From Candidatus Coatesiibacteriota bacterium (GTDB lineage Bacteria; RBG-13-66-14; B26-G2): a stretch of DNA of 19,544 bases. Position 1 is the first letter of the stretch, and each line of letters opens with the position of its first letter. Location: the NCBI GenBank assembly GCA_003647715.1, contig QMNJ01000014.1, positions 1 through 19,544 on the forward strand, in the 5' to 3' direction. Position numbers and translations under genes: made by a program. Of the stretch, positions 7,735 to 14,421 are shown one piece after another. A model generated the notes under the pieces. The model had not been told where the DNA came from and searched no databases. It saw only the letters and a program-made list of their open reading frames with translations.

Positions 7735-8448
7735 ATGATAGATAAAGATGACATAAGAATTAATTATAACAGATTGATAGAGAGGGTTGAAAACGCCTGC
7801 AATAGAGTAAAGAGAAAACCAGAGGATATAACCATAGTTGCAGTGACCAAAACCCTCCCGCCTGCAATAATTCGCGCCGGCTATGAGGTGGGCATTCGCA
7901 TATTCGGAGAGAATAAGGTTCAGGAGACGGAGAGGAAGTGGGGAGAGCTTATGGACATCAAAGACAAACTTACCCTGCATCTGATAGGTCATCTGCAGAG
8001 AAACAAGGTAAGAGATGCTATATACCTCTATGATGTGATAGAGTCAATAGATTCTGAGAGATTAGCCCTGGAGTTAGATAAGCGCATCAGAAAATCCGAG
8101 GTCAAAAGCCCCTTCCCGGTTCTCATAGAGGTCAACACCTCTGGAGAGGAGACCAAGTATGGAACAAGCCCGGACAGGGCAATAGACCTAATTGAAAAGA
8201 TAATCCAATTACCCACTCTCAGCATAATCGGTCTGATGACAGTTGGACCACTTACCACCGACGAGAAGAGAACAAGGGGAGCATTCTCTCTCTTAAGAGA
8301 ACTCGGTGAAAGAGCACAGAAGATAGTAAAACCCGAACAGGTGTTCCACCTCTCTATGGGTATGACCGATGACTTTGAGATAGCCATTGAGGAGGGCTCA
8401 ACAATGATTAGAATAGGTAGGGCAATATTTGGAGAACGATATGAATAG
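7735..8448 (+). CDS. yggS: YggS/PLPBP family pyridoxal phosphate homeostasis protein
   Basis: Binds pyridoxal 5'-phosphate and keeps the free PLP and amino/keto-acid pools in balance; it has the alanine-racemase-like TIM barrel but no known enzymatic activity. With the start at ATG 7735 it has 237 residues, the usual length, and opens MIDKDDIRINYNRL like relatives; the upstream in-frame ATG at 7714 would add seven unusual residues. Family motifs in order: VAVTKT with the PLP-binding lysine (K39), FGENKVQE, HLIGHLQRNKV, VNTSGEETKYG, GLMTVGP, SMGMTDDFEIAI and STMIRIGRAIFG. It is divergent from cca and overlaps the following radical SAM gene by 8 nt, so the two are probably translationally coupled. 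Confidence 0.95.
   Translation: MIDKDDIRINYNRLIERVENACNRVKRKPEDITIVAVTKTLPPAIIRAGYEVGIRIFGENKVQETERKWGELMDIKDKLTLHLIGHLQRNKVRDAIYLYDVIESIDSERLALELDKRIRKSEVKSPFPVLIEVNTSGEETKYGTSPDRAIDLIEKIIQLPTLSIIGLMTVGPLTTDEKRTRGAFSLLRELGERAQKIVKPEQVFHLSMGMTDDFEIAIEEGSTMIRIGRAIFGERYE
8431..8434 (+). promoter_or_regulatory. Ribosome binding site deciding the radical SAM gene start
   Basis: GGAG ends 6 nt before ATG 8441, inside the last codons of yggS. It favours 8441 over an in-frame TTG at 8429, which lacks such a site and would add four residues before the conserved N-terminus. Confidence 0.55.
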
Positions 8449-9388
8449 TCCATCGCTCACCTTCGGTCCAATACCATCAAGACGGTTAGGGCGAAGCTTG
8501 GGTATCAACAACATACCACCTAAGGTATGCACCTATTCTTGTATATACTGCCAGGTGGGCAGAACCTCAAGATTTCAGGTAGAGCGGGGAGAGTTCTACA
8601 ATCCTGAAGATATATCAAAGAGTGTGAAATCAAGGGTGGAGAAGATAAGGGAGAAGGGGGAGAGGATTGATTTTCTCACCTTCGTTCCCGACGGCGAACC
8701 CACTCTTGATATGAACCTTGGTGTGGAGATTGAACTTTTAAAGCCAATTGGGATTAAGATTGCAGTCATTTCTAATGGTTCTCTAATATGGGACGAGAGC
8801 GTTGTCAACGACCTGATGATGGCGGACTGGGTCTCACTCAAAGTTGATGCGGTGAGTGATGACATCTGGCGAAGAATAAACAGACCGCATAAGGCGCTCA
8901 ATCATCAGAGTGTTCTTGAAGGCATTATTGCGTTCTCAGGGAATTACGATGGTGAAATTGCAACAGAGACCATGCTGATTGAGGGCGTAAACGAAAGCAT
9001 TGAAGAGATAGAAAAGATTGCTTGCTTCATAAAAGATGTCTCTCCCTCCACTGCATACATATCCATCCCCACACGCCCCCCCGCTGAGAGCTATGTTAGA
9101 CCCGCAGACGAAGAGAAGATAAACCTGGCTTTCCAGACCTTCAAAGAAGCAGGCATCAATACAGAATGCATCATAGGTTTTGAGGGGACGGAGTTCGGAC
9201 ACACAGGAGATGTGGTTGAGGACCTGTTAAGCATATTATCGGTTCACCCAATGAGGAGGGATGCTGTGGAGGAGTTTTTGAGGAAGGTAGGCGCCGTCTG
9301 GGAGGTGGTTGATGAATTGTTAGAGGAAGAGAAGATAAGAGAGGTAGAATATCAGAACAGTAGATTCTATATCAGGACCATTAAATAG
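8441..9388 (+). CDS. Radical SAM protein, COG0731 (wyosine-synthase-like) type
   Basis: This 315-residue protein has the radical SAM 4Fe-4S motif as CxxxCxxC (C30, C34, C37, in CTYSCIYCQVG). It is preceded by the family signature FGPIPSRRLGRSLGINNIPP (8-27). A glycine-rich SAM-binding motif follows (FVPDGEPTLD). The last 60 or so residues (HPMRRDAVEEFL...FYIRTI) look like a winged-helix module. The N-terminal signature is that of COG0731, named after archaeal wyosine (tRNA-Phe imidazoG37) synthetase Taw1/TYW1. Bacterial members are shorter and their substrate is unknown, so a wyosine role should not be assumed. It is coupled to yggS upstream and followed 7 nt later by the secreted repeat protein gene. 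Confidence 0.88.
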   Translation: MNSPSLTFGPIPSRRLGRSLGINNIPPKVCTYSCIYCQVGRTSRFQVERGEFYNPEDISKSVKSRVEKIREKGERIDFLTFVPDGEPTLDMNLGVEIELLKPIGIKIAVISNGSLIWDESVVNDLMMADWVSLKVDAVSDDIWRRINRPHKALNHQSVLEGIIAFSGNYDGEIATETMLIEGVNESIEEIEKIACFIKDVSPSTAYISIPTRPPAESYVRPADEEKINLAFQTFKEAGINTECIIGFEGTEFGHTGDVVEDLLSILSVHPMRRDAVEEFLRKVGAVWEVVDELLEEEKIREVEYQNSRFYIRTIK

Positions 9389-9395
9389 ATGCTAT

Positions 9396-9818
9396 ATGGA
9401 AAATACGGATGTGAAATTTACAGTTATCATTGGTTTCATACTGCTTATCACCTTTACTGCAATTGCCGAGATAGATATCTACATTGACGGTTCATATGAG
9501 GGTCGCATTGAAGATGATGGAGATATCTACATAGATGGTTCATACAGGGGAAGAATAGAGAGTGACGGTGATGTTTATGTAGATGGCTCCTACTCTGGTC
9601 GCATTGAAGACGATGGCGACATATATGTCAACGGTTCATACTACGGCAGAGTTGAGTATGATGGTGATATCTACATAGACGGCTCATATAAGGGGCGGAT
9701 TGAGGACGATGGCGACATATACATTGATGGCTCATACTTCGGCAGGGGTGATGATATGCCGTTTGGAGGTGCACCGCTCATAGCGGGCTATCTTATATTT
9801 TTCGGCGGGTATTTATAA
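9396..9818 (+). CDS. Secreted five-repeat beta protein (16-residue units)
   Basis: This 140-residue protein begins with a hydrophobic signal sequence (VKFTVIIGFILLITFTAIAE). Five tandem 16-residue units follow at 31-110, consensus DGSYxGRIEDDGDIYI, then a partial sixth ending GRGDD. The unit has the same Y..G.I..DG.I pattern as the 17-residue repeats of the protein at 358-798, but it is more acidic and more regular. The C-terminus (PLIAGYLIFFGGYL) is hydrophobic and aromatic, recalling the tail of the other protein. ATG 9396 is 7 nt after the radical SAM stop; a GTG at 9411 would give a more typical signal peptide (first residues MKFTVIIGF). It is probably secreted or membrane-associated, and co-transcribed with yggS and the radical SAM gene. 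Function unknown. Confidence 0.8.
   Translation: MENTDVKFTVIIGFILLITFTAIAEIDIYIDGSYEGRIEDDGDIYIDGSYRGRIESDGDVYVDGSYSGRIEDDGDIYVNGSYYGRVEYDGDIYIDGSYKGRIEDDGDIYIDGSYFGRGDDMPFGGAPLIAGYLIFFGGYL
9486..9725 (+). repeat. Five in-frame 48-bp tandem repeats
   Basis: Five 48-bp units encode residues 31-110 of the secreted protein. The units differ mainly at synonymous positions (for example GGTTCATAT, GGTTCATAC, GGCTCCTAC and GGCTCATAT for GSY), while protein identity stays high, so the array is old and under protein-level selection. Confidence 0.8.
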
Positions 9819-9926
9819 TTATCACCAGGGATTGATAAATCAAGCTCCTACAAAAGCAAAACATAATAGTAGGGATTTAATCTATTGAAACACCTGATAA
9901 TATAATCAGTGGTATAATTCCCTATC

Positions 9927-10136
9927 TTAAATATAGCCAAGATATTTGAAAGCCAATAGAATTATAAACAGTAAGATAAACGGCTCTATGGCTGCCAAGA
10001 TGAGCAGGATGCGAAATCTCCTGTCTTCTGCGGGCACATTCTGACGAAGCATACCAATGACAAGCAACAGAGCAGCTAATGGAACCACAGCTGCAACAAA
10101 TATAATCAAAGGTGATAATCTCTTCTTCTCACTCAT
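9927..10136 (-). CDS. Small two-helix membrane protein of unknown function
   Basis: A 69-residue protein with a basic N-terminus (MSEKKR) and two hydrophobic helices (about 8-28 and 42-66), joined by a charged loop (RQNVPAEDRRFR). It is probably an inner-membrane protein with both ends on the cytoplasmic side. The codon pattern and hydrophobic layout suggest a real gene, but no family is recognised and its ribosome binding site is weak. It lies 70 nt downstream of another small membrane protein gene on the same strand, separated from it by a strong hairpin. It converges on the repeat protein gene at 9396-9818. Confidence 0.55.
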   Translation of the reverse strand: MSEKKRLSPLIIFVAAVVPLAALLLVIGMLRQNVPAEDRRFRILLILAAIEPFILLFIILLAFKYLGYI

Positions 10137-10165
10137 CCGTCCAATATTTTAATATAAATAATCAA

Positions 10166-10188
10166 GGGTGACCATATAATGGTCACCC
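10166..10188 (-). terminator. Perfect 10-bp hairpin, probable intrinsic terminator
   Basis: Arms 10166-10175 and 10179-10188 are exact reverse complements (GGGTGACCAT / ATGGTCACCC) with a 3-nt loop. Read on the minus strand, the stem is followed by TTGATTATTTATATT, T-rich but not a pure T run. It lies 18 nt past the stop of the 10207-10455 gene, the usual place for a terminator. The T tract is imperfect, so a partial terminator or an mRNA-stabilising hairpin is possible. Confidence 0.65.
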
Positions 10189-10206
10189 CGAAAATTCAAC
10201 TCTCTG

Positions 10207-10455
10207 TTAGTATGTAACAGGCGCATTTGTAGCGAACCAGGAGAAGAAAACCACAGCATAGATAATCCATAATACAATAAAAAGTGCTATGGCGATAATT
10301 GCCCACATTAAACATCTCTTACCGAAATGTTTGTTCTCCTCCTCGGGTTTGGTCAAGTATATTATACCGAGAATTATCCCGACCAGAGGGACCAGGAATG
10401 AAATCAGATACATAAGCCATTTCGGCTCCGGGGGCTTTGTAAGTCCATTCGTCAT
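10207..10455 (-). CDS. Small two-helix membrane protein of unknown function
   Basis: From ATG 10455 it is an 82-residue protein. The longer frame, starting at 10491, would add MLCLHCFGGEDY, which is just the translated ribosome binding site. Two hydrophobic helices (about 14-33 and 49-73) flank a conserved-looking cytoplasmic loop, TKPEEENKHFGKRCL. Similar short proteins with the pattern LISFLVPLVGIILGIIYL-TKPEEENKHFGK occur in many bacteria as uncharacterised membrane proteins; that resemblance is from memory and untested here. It has a good promoter upstream and a hairpin downstream, so it may form a single-gene unit. Function unknown. Confidence 0.75.
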   Translation of the reverse strand: MTNGLTKPPEPKWLMYLISFLVPLVGIILGIIYLTKPEEENKHFGKRCLMWAIIAIALFIVLWIIYAVVFFSWFATNAPVTY

Positions 10456-10462
10456 ATAATCT

Positions 10463-10470
10463 TCACCTCC
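10463..10470 (-). promoter_or_regulatory. Strong Shine-Dalgarno fixing the start at 10455
   Basis: GGAGGTGA on the minus strand lies 7 nt before ATG 10455. It shows that the in-frame ATG at 10491 is not the translation start. Confidence 0.8.
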
Positions 10471-10516
10471 GAAACAATGTAAACATAGCAAATACTATTA
10501 TTCAAGAAATAAAATT

Positions 10517-10545
10517 ATTATAAATCTACTATCATTCTGTGTCTA
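10517..10545 (-). promoter_or_regulatory. Good sigma-70 type promoter for the small membrane protein
   Basis: Minus-strand TAGACA (10540-10545, five of six consensus bases) and a perfect TATAAT (10517-10522) are separated by exactly 17 bp. Transcription would start near 10510, giving a leader of about 55 nt before ATG 10455. Confidence 0.65.
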
Positions 10546-10553
10546 AAAAATTC

Positions 10554-11498
10554 CTAATCTCTATATCTTATGTGCCTGGACAATCCATCAGTCGTTCCGA
10601 ACCACAGGGTATTGTATGAACTGCAGAAGGCACACAGACCCCAGTCAGATATCGGTCCCTCACCGCTCATATATATATGCCACTCAGACCCCGACAACAT
10701 ACAGATACCACCGCCGTAGGTAGCAAACCAAACATCGCCGTAATCATCCACACAGACGCCCATCACATCACTGTATGGAATCTGGCTGTTCTCAGGGGTA
10801 TATGCGAAGACATCACCTCCCTCAATCTTGAATGCACCATAGGCACCGCCACCCCAGATTACCCCATCATCAACCCACAATGCGTATATGACATCGGATG
10901 GGAGACCGTCGCCCTTATCATAGTTCTTCCAGTCATCAGGTGGTGTGAATATGGATAGACCGGATTCGGTTCCAATTACCACATCGTCATTAAGAAGTGC
11001 CAGTGCCCATATACAGTCGCCGGCGATGTCGCTGTTTTCGGTATTATAGGTGGTGAAAGAGCTGCCATCAAAGAAGGAGAGACCGGCATCAGTCCCCACC
11101 CACAGCCCCTCTGAACCAGATGCAAGTGATTGCACATTGTTGGATGGCAATCCATCACCTCTGTTATACACAATGAACTCATCGCCATCAAACAGGGCAA
11201 GACCCTTATCCGTCCCCACAGCGACACCACTGTTATAACCAACTATTACAACTGCTTCATTGGAGGGGAGACCGTCCTCCTCTGTATAGGGGATGAAGTA
11301 GGCGCCCTCCAGTCGAGCTATACCCCCACTGCAAGAGACCCAGGTGGTTTTATTAGCATCCTCAGTAGCCGAATATACAATTAAGCCGGGCAGACCATCC
11401 TCAGTGGTATAATTTACCCACTCACCAATTATATCCTCATCACCACAACCAACAACAATAAGTAGTATTCCCAGGAAACAGAGTGCTGACCTGACCAT
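10554..11498 (-). CDS. Seven-bladed Reg_prop-type beta-propeller lipoprotein
   Basis: This 314-residue protein has a lipoprotein signal peptide: the lipobox VVGC puts the lipidated cysteine at residue 18, followed by GDED. The rest is a run of two-component-regulator propeller (Reg_prop) repeats. DGLPSNxV turns occur at several blades, and the blade motif GTxxGLxxFDG appears as GTDKGLALFDG, GTDAGLSFFDG, GTESGLSIFTP, GGAYGAFKIEG, ATYGGGICMLSG and GTTDGLSRH. Counting the first SGGIARLEG gives seven. The N-terminal EWVNYTTEDG can close the ring with the last blade. Unlike hybrid sensors that carry these repeats, it has no kinase or transmembrane output domain, so it is a stand-alone sensor or binding propeller. 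It is probably anchored in the inner or outer membrane. It lies 24 nt after the slipin gene, with its own GAGGT site. Confidence 0.85.
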   Translation of the reverse strand: MVRSALCFLGILLIVVGCGDEDIIGEWVNYTTEDGLPGLIVYSATEDANKTTWVSCSGGIARLEGAYFIPYTEEDGLPSNEAVVIVGYNSGVAVGTDKGLALFDGDEFIVYNRGDGLPSNNVQSLASGSEGLWVGTDAGLSFFDGSSFTTYNTENSDIAGDCIWALALLNDDVVIGTESGLSIFTPPDDWKNYDKGDGLPSDVIYALWVDDGVIWGGGAYGAFKIEGGDVFAYTPENSQIPYSDVMGVCVDDYGDVWFATYGGGICMLSGSEWHIYMSGEGPISDWGLCAFCSSYNTLWFGTTDGLSRHIRYRD

Positions 11499-11522
11499 AC
11501 CTATACCTCAACAGTGCTTCTA

Positions 11523-12299
11523 CTATTTTTTTGGCTTCTTGGTATATGCATCTATGAATGGCTTGATGAGGTCTATGGGTATAGGAAACAGAGTAACCGA
11601 ATTGTTCTCTACCGCAATCTCGTTTAAGGTCTGAAGATAACGCAGTTGTATGGCAGCAGGGTTTTCAGAGATGACATCCGCTGCCTCCCTTAACTTCTGA
11701 GATGCCTGGAACTCACCCTCTGCGTGGATTACCTTTGCGCGCCTCTCTCTCTCTGCCTCTGCCTGTCTTGCTATCGCCCTTATCATCTCTGCTGGCAGGT
11801 CAACATGCTTGACCTCAACCGCCGAGACCTTTATTCCCCAGGGGTCCGTCATCTCATCAAGTATGCTCTGTATCATATGGTTCACCTTCTCCCTCTCTGC
11901 TAAAACCTCATCTAATTCTACCTGACCGCATATATTCCTCAATGTGGTCTGAGCTAACTGAGAGGTTGCCAGAAGATAGTCCTCCACCTCCACGATTGAC
12001 TTAGCTGCATCCATCACCCTGAAGTATATTACCGCATTAACCTTCACACTTACATTGTCTCTGGTTATGACATCCTGTGGTGGAACATCAAGAGTTACAA
12101 TCCTGAGGTCAACCTTGACCATCCTGTCAACGATTGGAATGAGGATTATCAGACCGGGACCCTTGACGCCTATGAGTCGTCCAAGACGGAACACTACGCC
12201 TCTCTCATATTCTCTCAGTATTCTAATTGCAGAAGCAAGTAGAAAGAAGATAACAATACCTATGAAGAAACAAAGAAAGTAATTTTCTACCGCAATCAT
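11523..12299 (-). CDS. Slipin (stomatin-like SPFH/band 7 membrane protein)
   Basis: This 258-residue protein has one N-terminal membrane segment (about 6-26). The slipin hallmark follows: REYERGVVFRLGRLIGVKGPGL (29-50), VDLRIVTLDVPPQDVITRDNVSVKVNAVIYFRV and WGIKVSAVEVKHVDLPAEM. An alanine/glutamate-rich coiled coil (IARQAEAERERRAKVIHAEGEF) and FPIPIDL near the end complete it. Slipins oligomerise on the inner membrane and organise microdomains. In the archaeal pair PH1510/PH1511 the stomatin is a substrate and partner of the NfeD-type protease. Both NfeD forms are encoded immediately upstream here, supporting the same partnership. A strong AGGAGG lies 8 nt before ATG 12299. Confidence 0.93.
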   Translation of the reverse strand: MIAVENYFLCFFIGIVIFFLLASAIRILREYERGVVFRLGRLIGVKGPGLIILIPIVDRMVKVDLRIVTLDVPPQDVITRDNVSVKVNAVIYFRVMDAAKSIVEVEDYLLATSQLAQTTLRNICGQVELDEVLAEREKVNHMIQSILDEMTDPWGIKVSAVEVKHVDLPAEMIRAIARQAEAERERRAKVIHAEGEFQASQKLREAADVISENPAAIQLRYLQTLNEIAVENNSVTLFPIPIDLIKPFIDAYTKKPKK

Positions 12300-12363
12300 T
12301 AAACATCCCTCCTAAAAATAATATTCACACATTTCTCACAATTCTCATAATAAACACTCACAT

Positions 12364-12669
12364 CTAATCTTCATAATATGGCTCAACTTTCAATACCATT
12401 CCCTCAATCCCAACGACCTTCACCCGTGTGTTCTTCTTAATCTTTCTGTGTGACCAGGCATTCCACAGTTCACCACGGATGAAGACCTTACCTCCATTCT
12501 GGGTTATATCGGTATCAGCCCTACCTATCTCACCCACCATACCCTCATAACCTGTAGCGGGTTTCTCTAAGCGGGCTCTAAGAACAAGATAGATAATCAC
12601 AATAACCAACCCACCAGCAAAGACCGATATTATAATAAACAACCAGAACCAACCTAACACCCCAAACAA
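12364..12669 (-). CDS. Short NfeD protein (membrane anchor plus OB fold)
   Basis: About 101 residues: one N-terminal membrane helix (about 7-29) and a C-terminal NfeD OB-fold domain (about 38-98: GYEGMVGEIGRADTDI, KVFIRGELWNAWSHR and VKVVGIEGMVLKVEP). It lacks the ClpP-like protease domain, so it corresponds to the short NfeD class that usually accompanies slipins. The OB domain closely resembles the C-terminus of the protease encoded just upstream, suggesting duplication. The start is TTG 12669, with GGAGG 9 nt before it inside the end of the protease gene; a GTG at 12660, with AAGGAG 9 nt before it, is an equally placed alternative. It probably scaffolds or adapts the slipin microdomain. 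Confidence 0.85.
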   Translation of the reverse strand: MFGVLGWFWLFIIISVFAGGLVIVIIYLVLRARLEKPATGYEGMVGEIGRADTDITQNGGKVFIRGELWNAWSHRKIKKNTRVKVVGIEGMVLKVEPYYED

Positions 12670-12673
12670 CTCC

Positions 12674-13975
12674 TTATTCCTCCTTCAACCTCTCCACATT
12701 TAATACCATCCCCTTCTTGCCAACTACCTTCACCTTCTGGTGCTTTTTTATGGCTCTTGTTGATACAGCATTCCACCACTCACCGTGGACAAAAACCGTC
12801 CCACCATCCCTGGTTATATCCGTCTTCGCCTCACCCACCATACCTATTATGCCCTCCTGCCCGGTAGCAGTTTTCAAAAACTGTGCTTTCAACCCCATCG
12901 TTACAATAAATGTGAAGAACAGAGTGGTAATAGCGACAGTTGGTCCAATGACATACCATGAAATCTTGAGATATGGTGCGGGCGAGCGAATTAGAAGAAT
13001 TGACCCCAGCACCAGGGAGATTATTCCACCCAGCGTGAGGGCTCCATGGCTTGTTACCTTCACCTCGGCGATAAACAATATCAGACCAAAGAGTATCAGA
13101 AGCATACCAGCATAGTTCACGGGCAGAGTATGGAGCGAATAAAATGCGAGAACGATTAATATCACCCCTGCAATCCCAGGCAATATTGAGCCCGGATTTG
13201 AGAACTCAAAGAACAGACCATAGAAACCGAGAATCAGAAGAATATATGCAATATTGGGGTCAGAGAGGATTGAGAGAAATTTGGTTCTAAAACCCATCTT
13301 AATCTCTTTGACTGGCACACCACTTGTATGAAGGGTAACAATCTTACCGTCTATATCCACCTCATAGCCGTCAATCTTCTCAATCAGTTCATTCACATCA
13401 TTGGCGATGAGGTCTATAACGCCTCTGTCTAATGCCTTCTCAGCGGTGATGGATGAACCCTGGATGACTGCATCCCTCGCCCACTTGATATTTCTGCCTC
13501 TCTTCTTTGCTATACCCTCAATATATGATGCGGCGTCATTGGTTACCTTCCTCTTCAATGCAGGGTCTTCCGCACCGCTCATCCCAAGTGAGACCGGTGT
13601 GGCTGCACCGATACTTGTTGATGGTGACATCACAGCAATATGGGAGGCGAGAGTTATAAATGTGCCTGCAGAGGCAGCCCTGCTACCCTGAGGTGCTACA
13701 AAGACGATTATAGGCACCCTTGATGAAAACATCCGCTTTATTATCTCTCTCATTGACTTGTCAAGACCGCCGGGGGTGTCCAACCTTATTATGAGGCATA
13801 CTGCGTTCTCATCTTCAGCAAGCTCTATCGCTGTGATTATATACTCAGAGATAACGGGGCTTATAACTCCATCAACATGAATAACATTTATGGTAGCCCT
13901 CTCACTCCCAGATGCCTGTATAAGAACGAGGGGCAATACGGTGAATACCCCAACTATAAACAATCTCCTCAACAT
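12674..13975 (-). CDS. nfeD: NfeD-type membrane serine protease (ClpP-like domain)
   Basis: This 433-residue protein has a signal peptide or N-terminal anchor (about 1-22). A ClpP/SppA-like protease domain follows (about 27-230) with RLDTPGGL (64-71), nucleophile serine S102 in RAASAGTFI and general-base lysine K143 in KRKVTNDAASYIEG. These align with the Ser-Lys dyad of the archaeal protease PH1510. Four or five membrane helices (about 241-360) include FFEFSNPG. A C-terminal OB domain (about 371-430) includes TDITRDGGTVFVHGEWWNA. The protease domain should face the periplasm and cleave membrane-associated substrates such as slipin C-termini. It starts 3 nt after the upstream PPC-domain gene and ends 4 nt before the short NfeD gene. 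Confidence 0.93.
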   Translation of the reverse strand: MLRRLFIVGVFTVLPLVLIQASGSERATINVIHVDGVISPVISEYIITAIELAEDENAVCLIIRLDTPGGLDKSMREIIKRMFSSRVPIIVFVAPQGSRAASAGTFITLASHIAVMSPSTSIGAATPVSLGMSGAEDPALKRKVTNDAASYIEGIAKKRGRNIKWARDAVIQGSSITAEKALDRGVIDLIANDVNELIEKIDGYEVDIDGKIVTLHTSGVPVKEIKMGFRTKFLSILSDPNIAYILLILGFYGLFFEFSNPGSILPGIAGVILIVLAFYSLHTLPVNYAGMLLILFGLILFIAEVKVTSHGALTLGGIISLVLGSILLIRSPAPYLKISWYVIGPTVAITTLFFTFIVTMGLKAQFLKTATGQEGIIGMVGEAKTDITRDGGTVFVHGEWWNAVSTRAIKKHQKVKVVGKKGMVLNVERLKEE

Positions 13976-13978
13976 ACT

Positions 13979-14419
13979 CTAAAGTTTAAGGTTCCAGAGG
14001 TGAAGCCCCGTGGTGACATCAAATATCCTCTCAGGTGGAGTCCCCTTCAAAACATCAATATGAAATTCGCCTACTTTTACTATCGTCCCCGGAAGGAGAT
14101 GACCTCCATAGACCTTACCATCCTTATCACCTATCACAATATGGCAATGGCAGAATGGTTTGTTATCCTTTACCGATATATTCCCCATCAAACTTACAAG
14201 TTCGTATATCCCCTTGAAGTGGTTCTTCCTATACTCTTTCTTATTGAAATCGTAATACCCAATATTAACAGGACCTACCGAACCAATGCCACTAATTACC
14301 CCTACCTCTATTCCCACCCTCTCAACCAGATTGTTTAATGTCTCCAGCAGGTCACTCTCGGGTTTTAAGCGAATCAGCTGGGAATCGCCCTTCACAAATC
14401 TCTCAATCCTGTGCTCCAT
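13979..14419 (-). CDS. PPC/PCC-domain (DUF296) protein
   Basis: This 146-residue protein is a single PPC (DUF296) domain. Features: a hydrophobic core strand VGVISGIGSVGPVNIGYYD (38-56) and the histidine cluster CHCHIVIGDKDGKVYGGHL (90-108). H91, H93 and H107 are placed as the metal-binding histidines of this fold. The end is LEHEF-like in relatives but appears here as VGEFHIDVL. Bacterial stand-alone PPC proteins form trimers, and their function is poorly defined; in plants the domain accompanies AT-hook DNA-binding motifs, and none is present here. The gene is wedged between the PH-domain and NfeD protease genes with gaps of 2 and 3 nt, so it is part of the operon. Its link to membrane quality control is unexplained. 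Confidence 0.85.
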   Translation of the reverse strand: MEHRIERFVKGDSQLIRLKPESDLLETLNNLVERVGIEVGVISGIGSVGPVNIGYYDFNKKEYRKNHFKGIYELVSLMGNISVKDNKPFCHCHIVIGDKDGKVYGGHLLPGTIVKVGEFHIDVLKGTPPERIFDVTTGLHLWNLKL

Positions 14420-14421
14420 AT

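Noticed and set aside
9819..9926. Bidirectional terminator between the convergent genes at 9396-9818 and 9927-10136
   Set aside because: Only weak elements are present (TTGAT/ATCAA with a 2-nt loop at 9830-9842 and CTGAT/ATCAG around 9894-9909), neither followed by a clear T tract.
13877..14338. Plus-strand open frame of 153 codons across the PPC-domain gene
   Set aside because: It overlaps two convincing minus-strand genes and translates to a Tyr/Pro-rich sequence without recognisable features.
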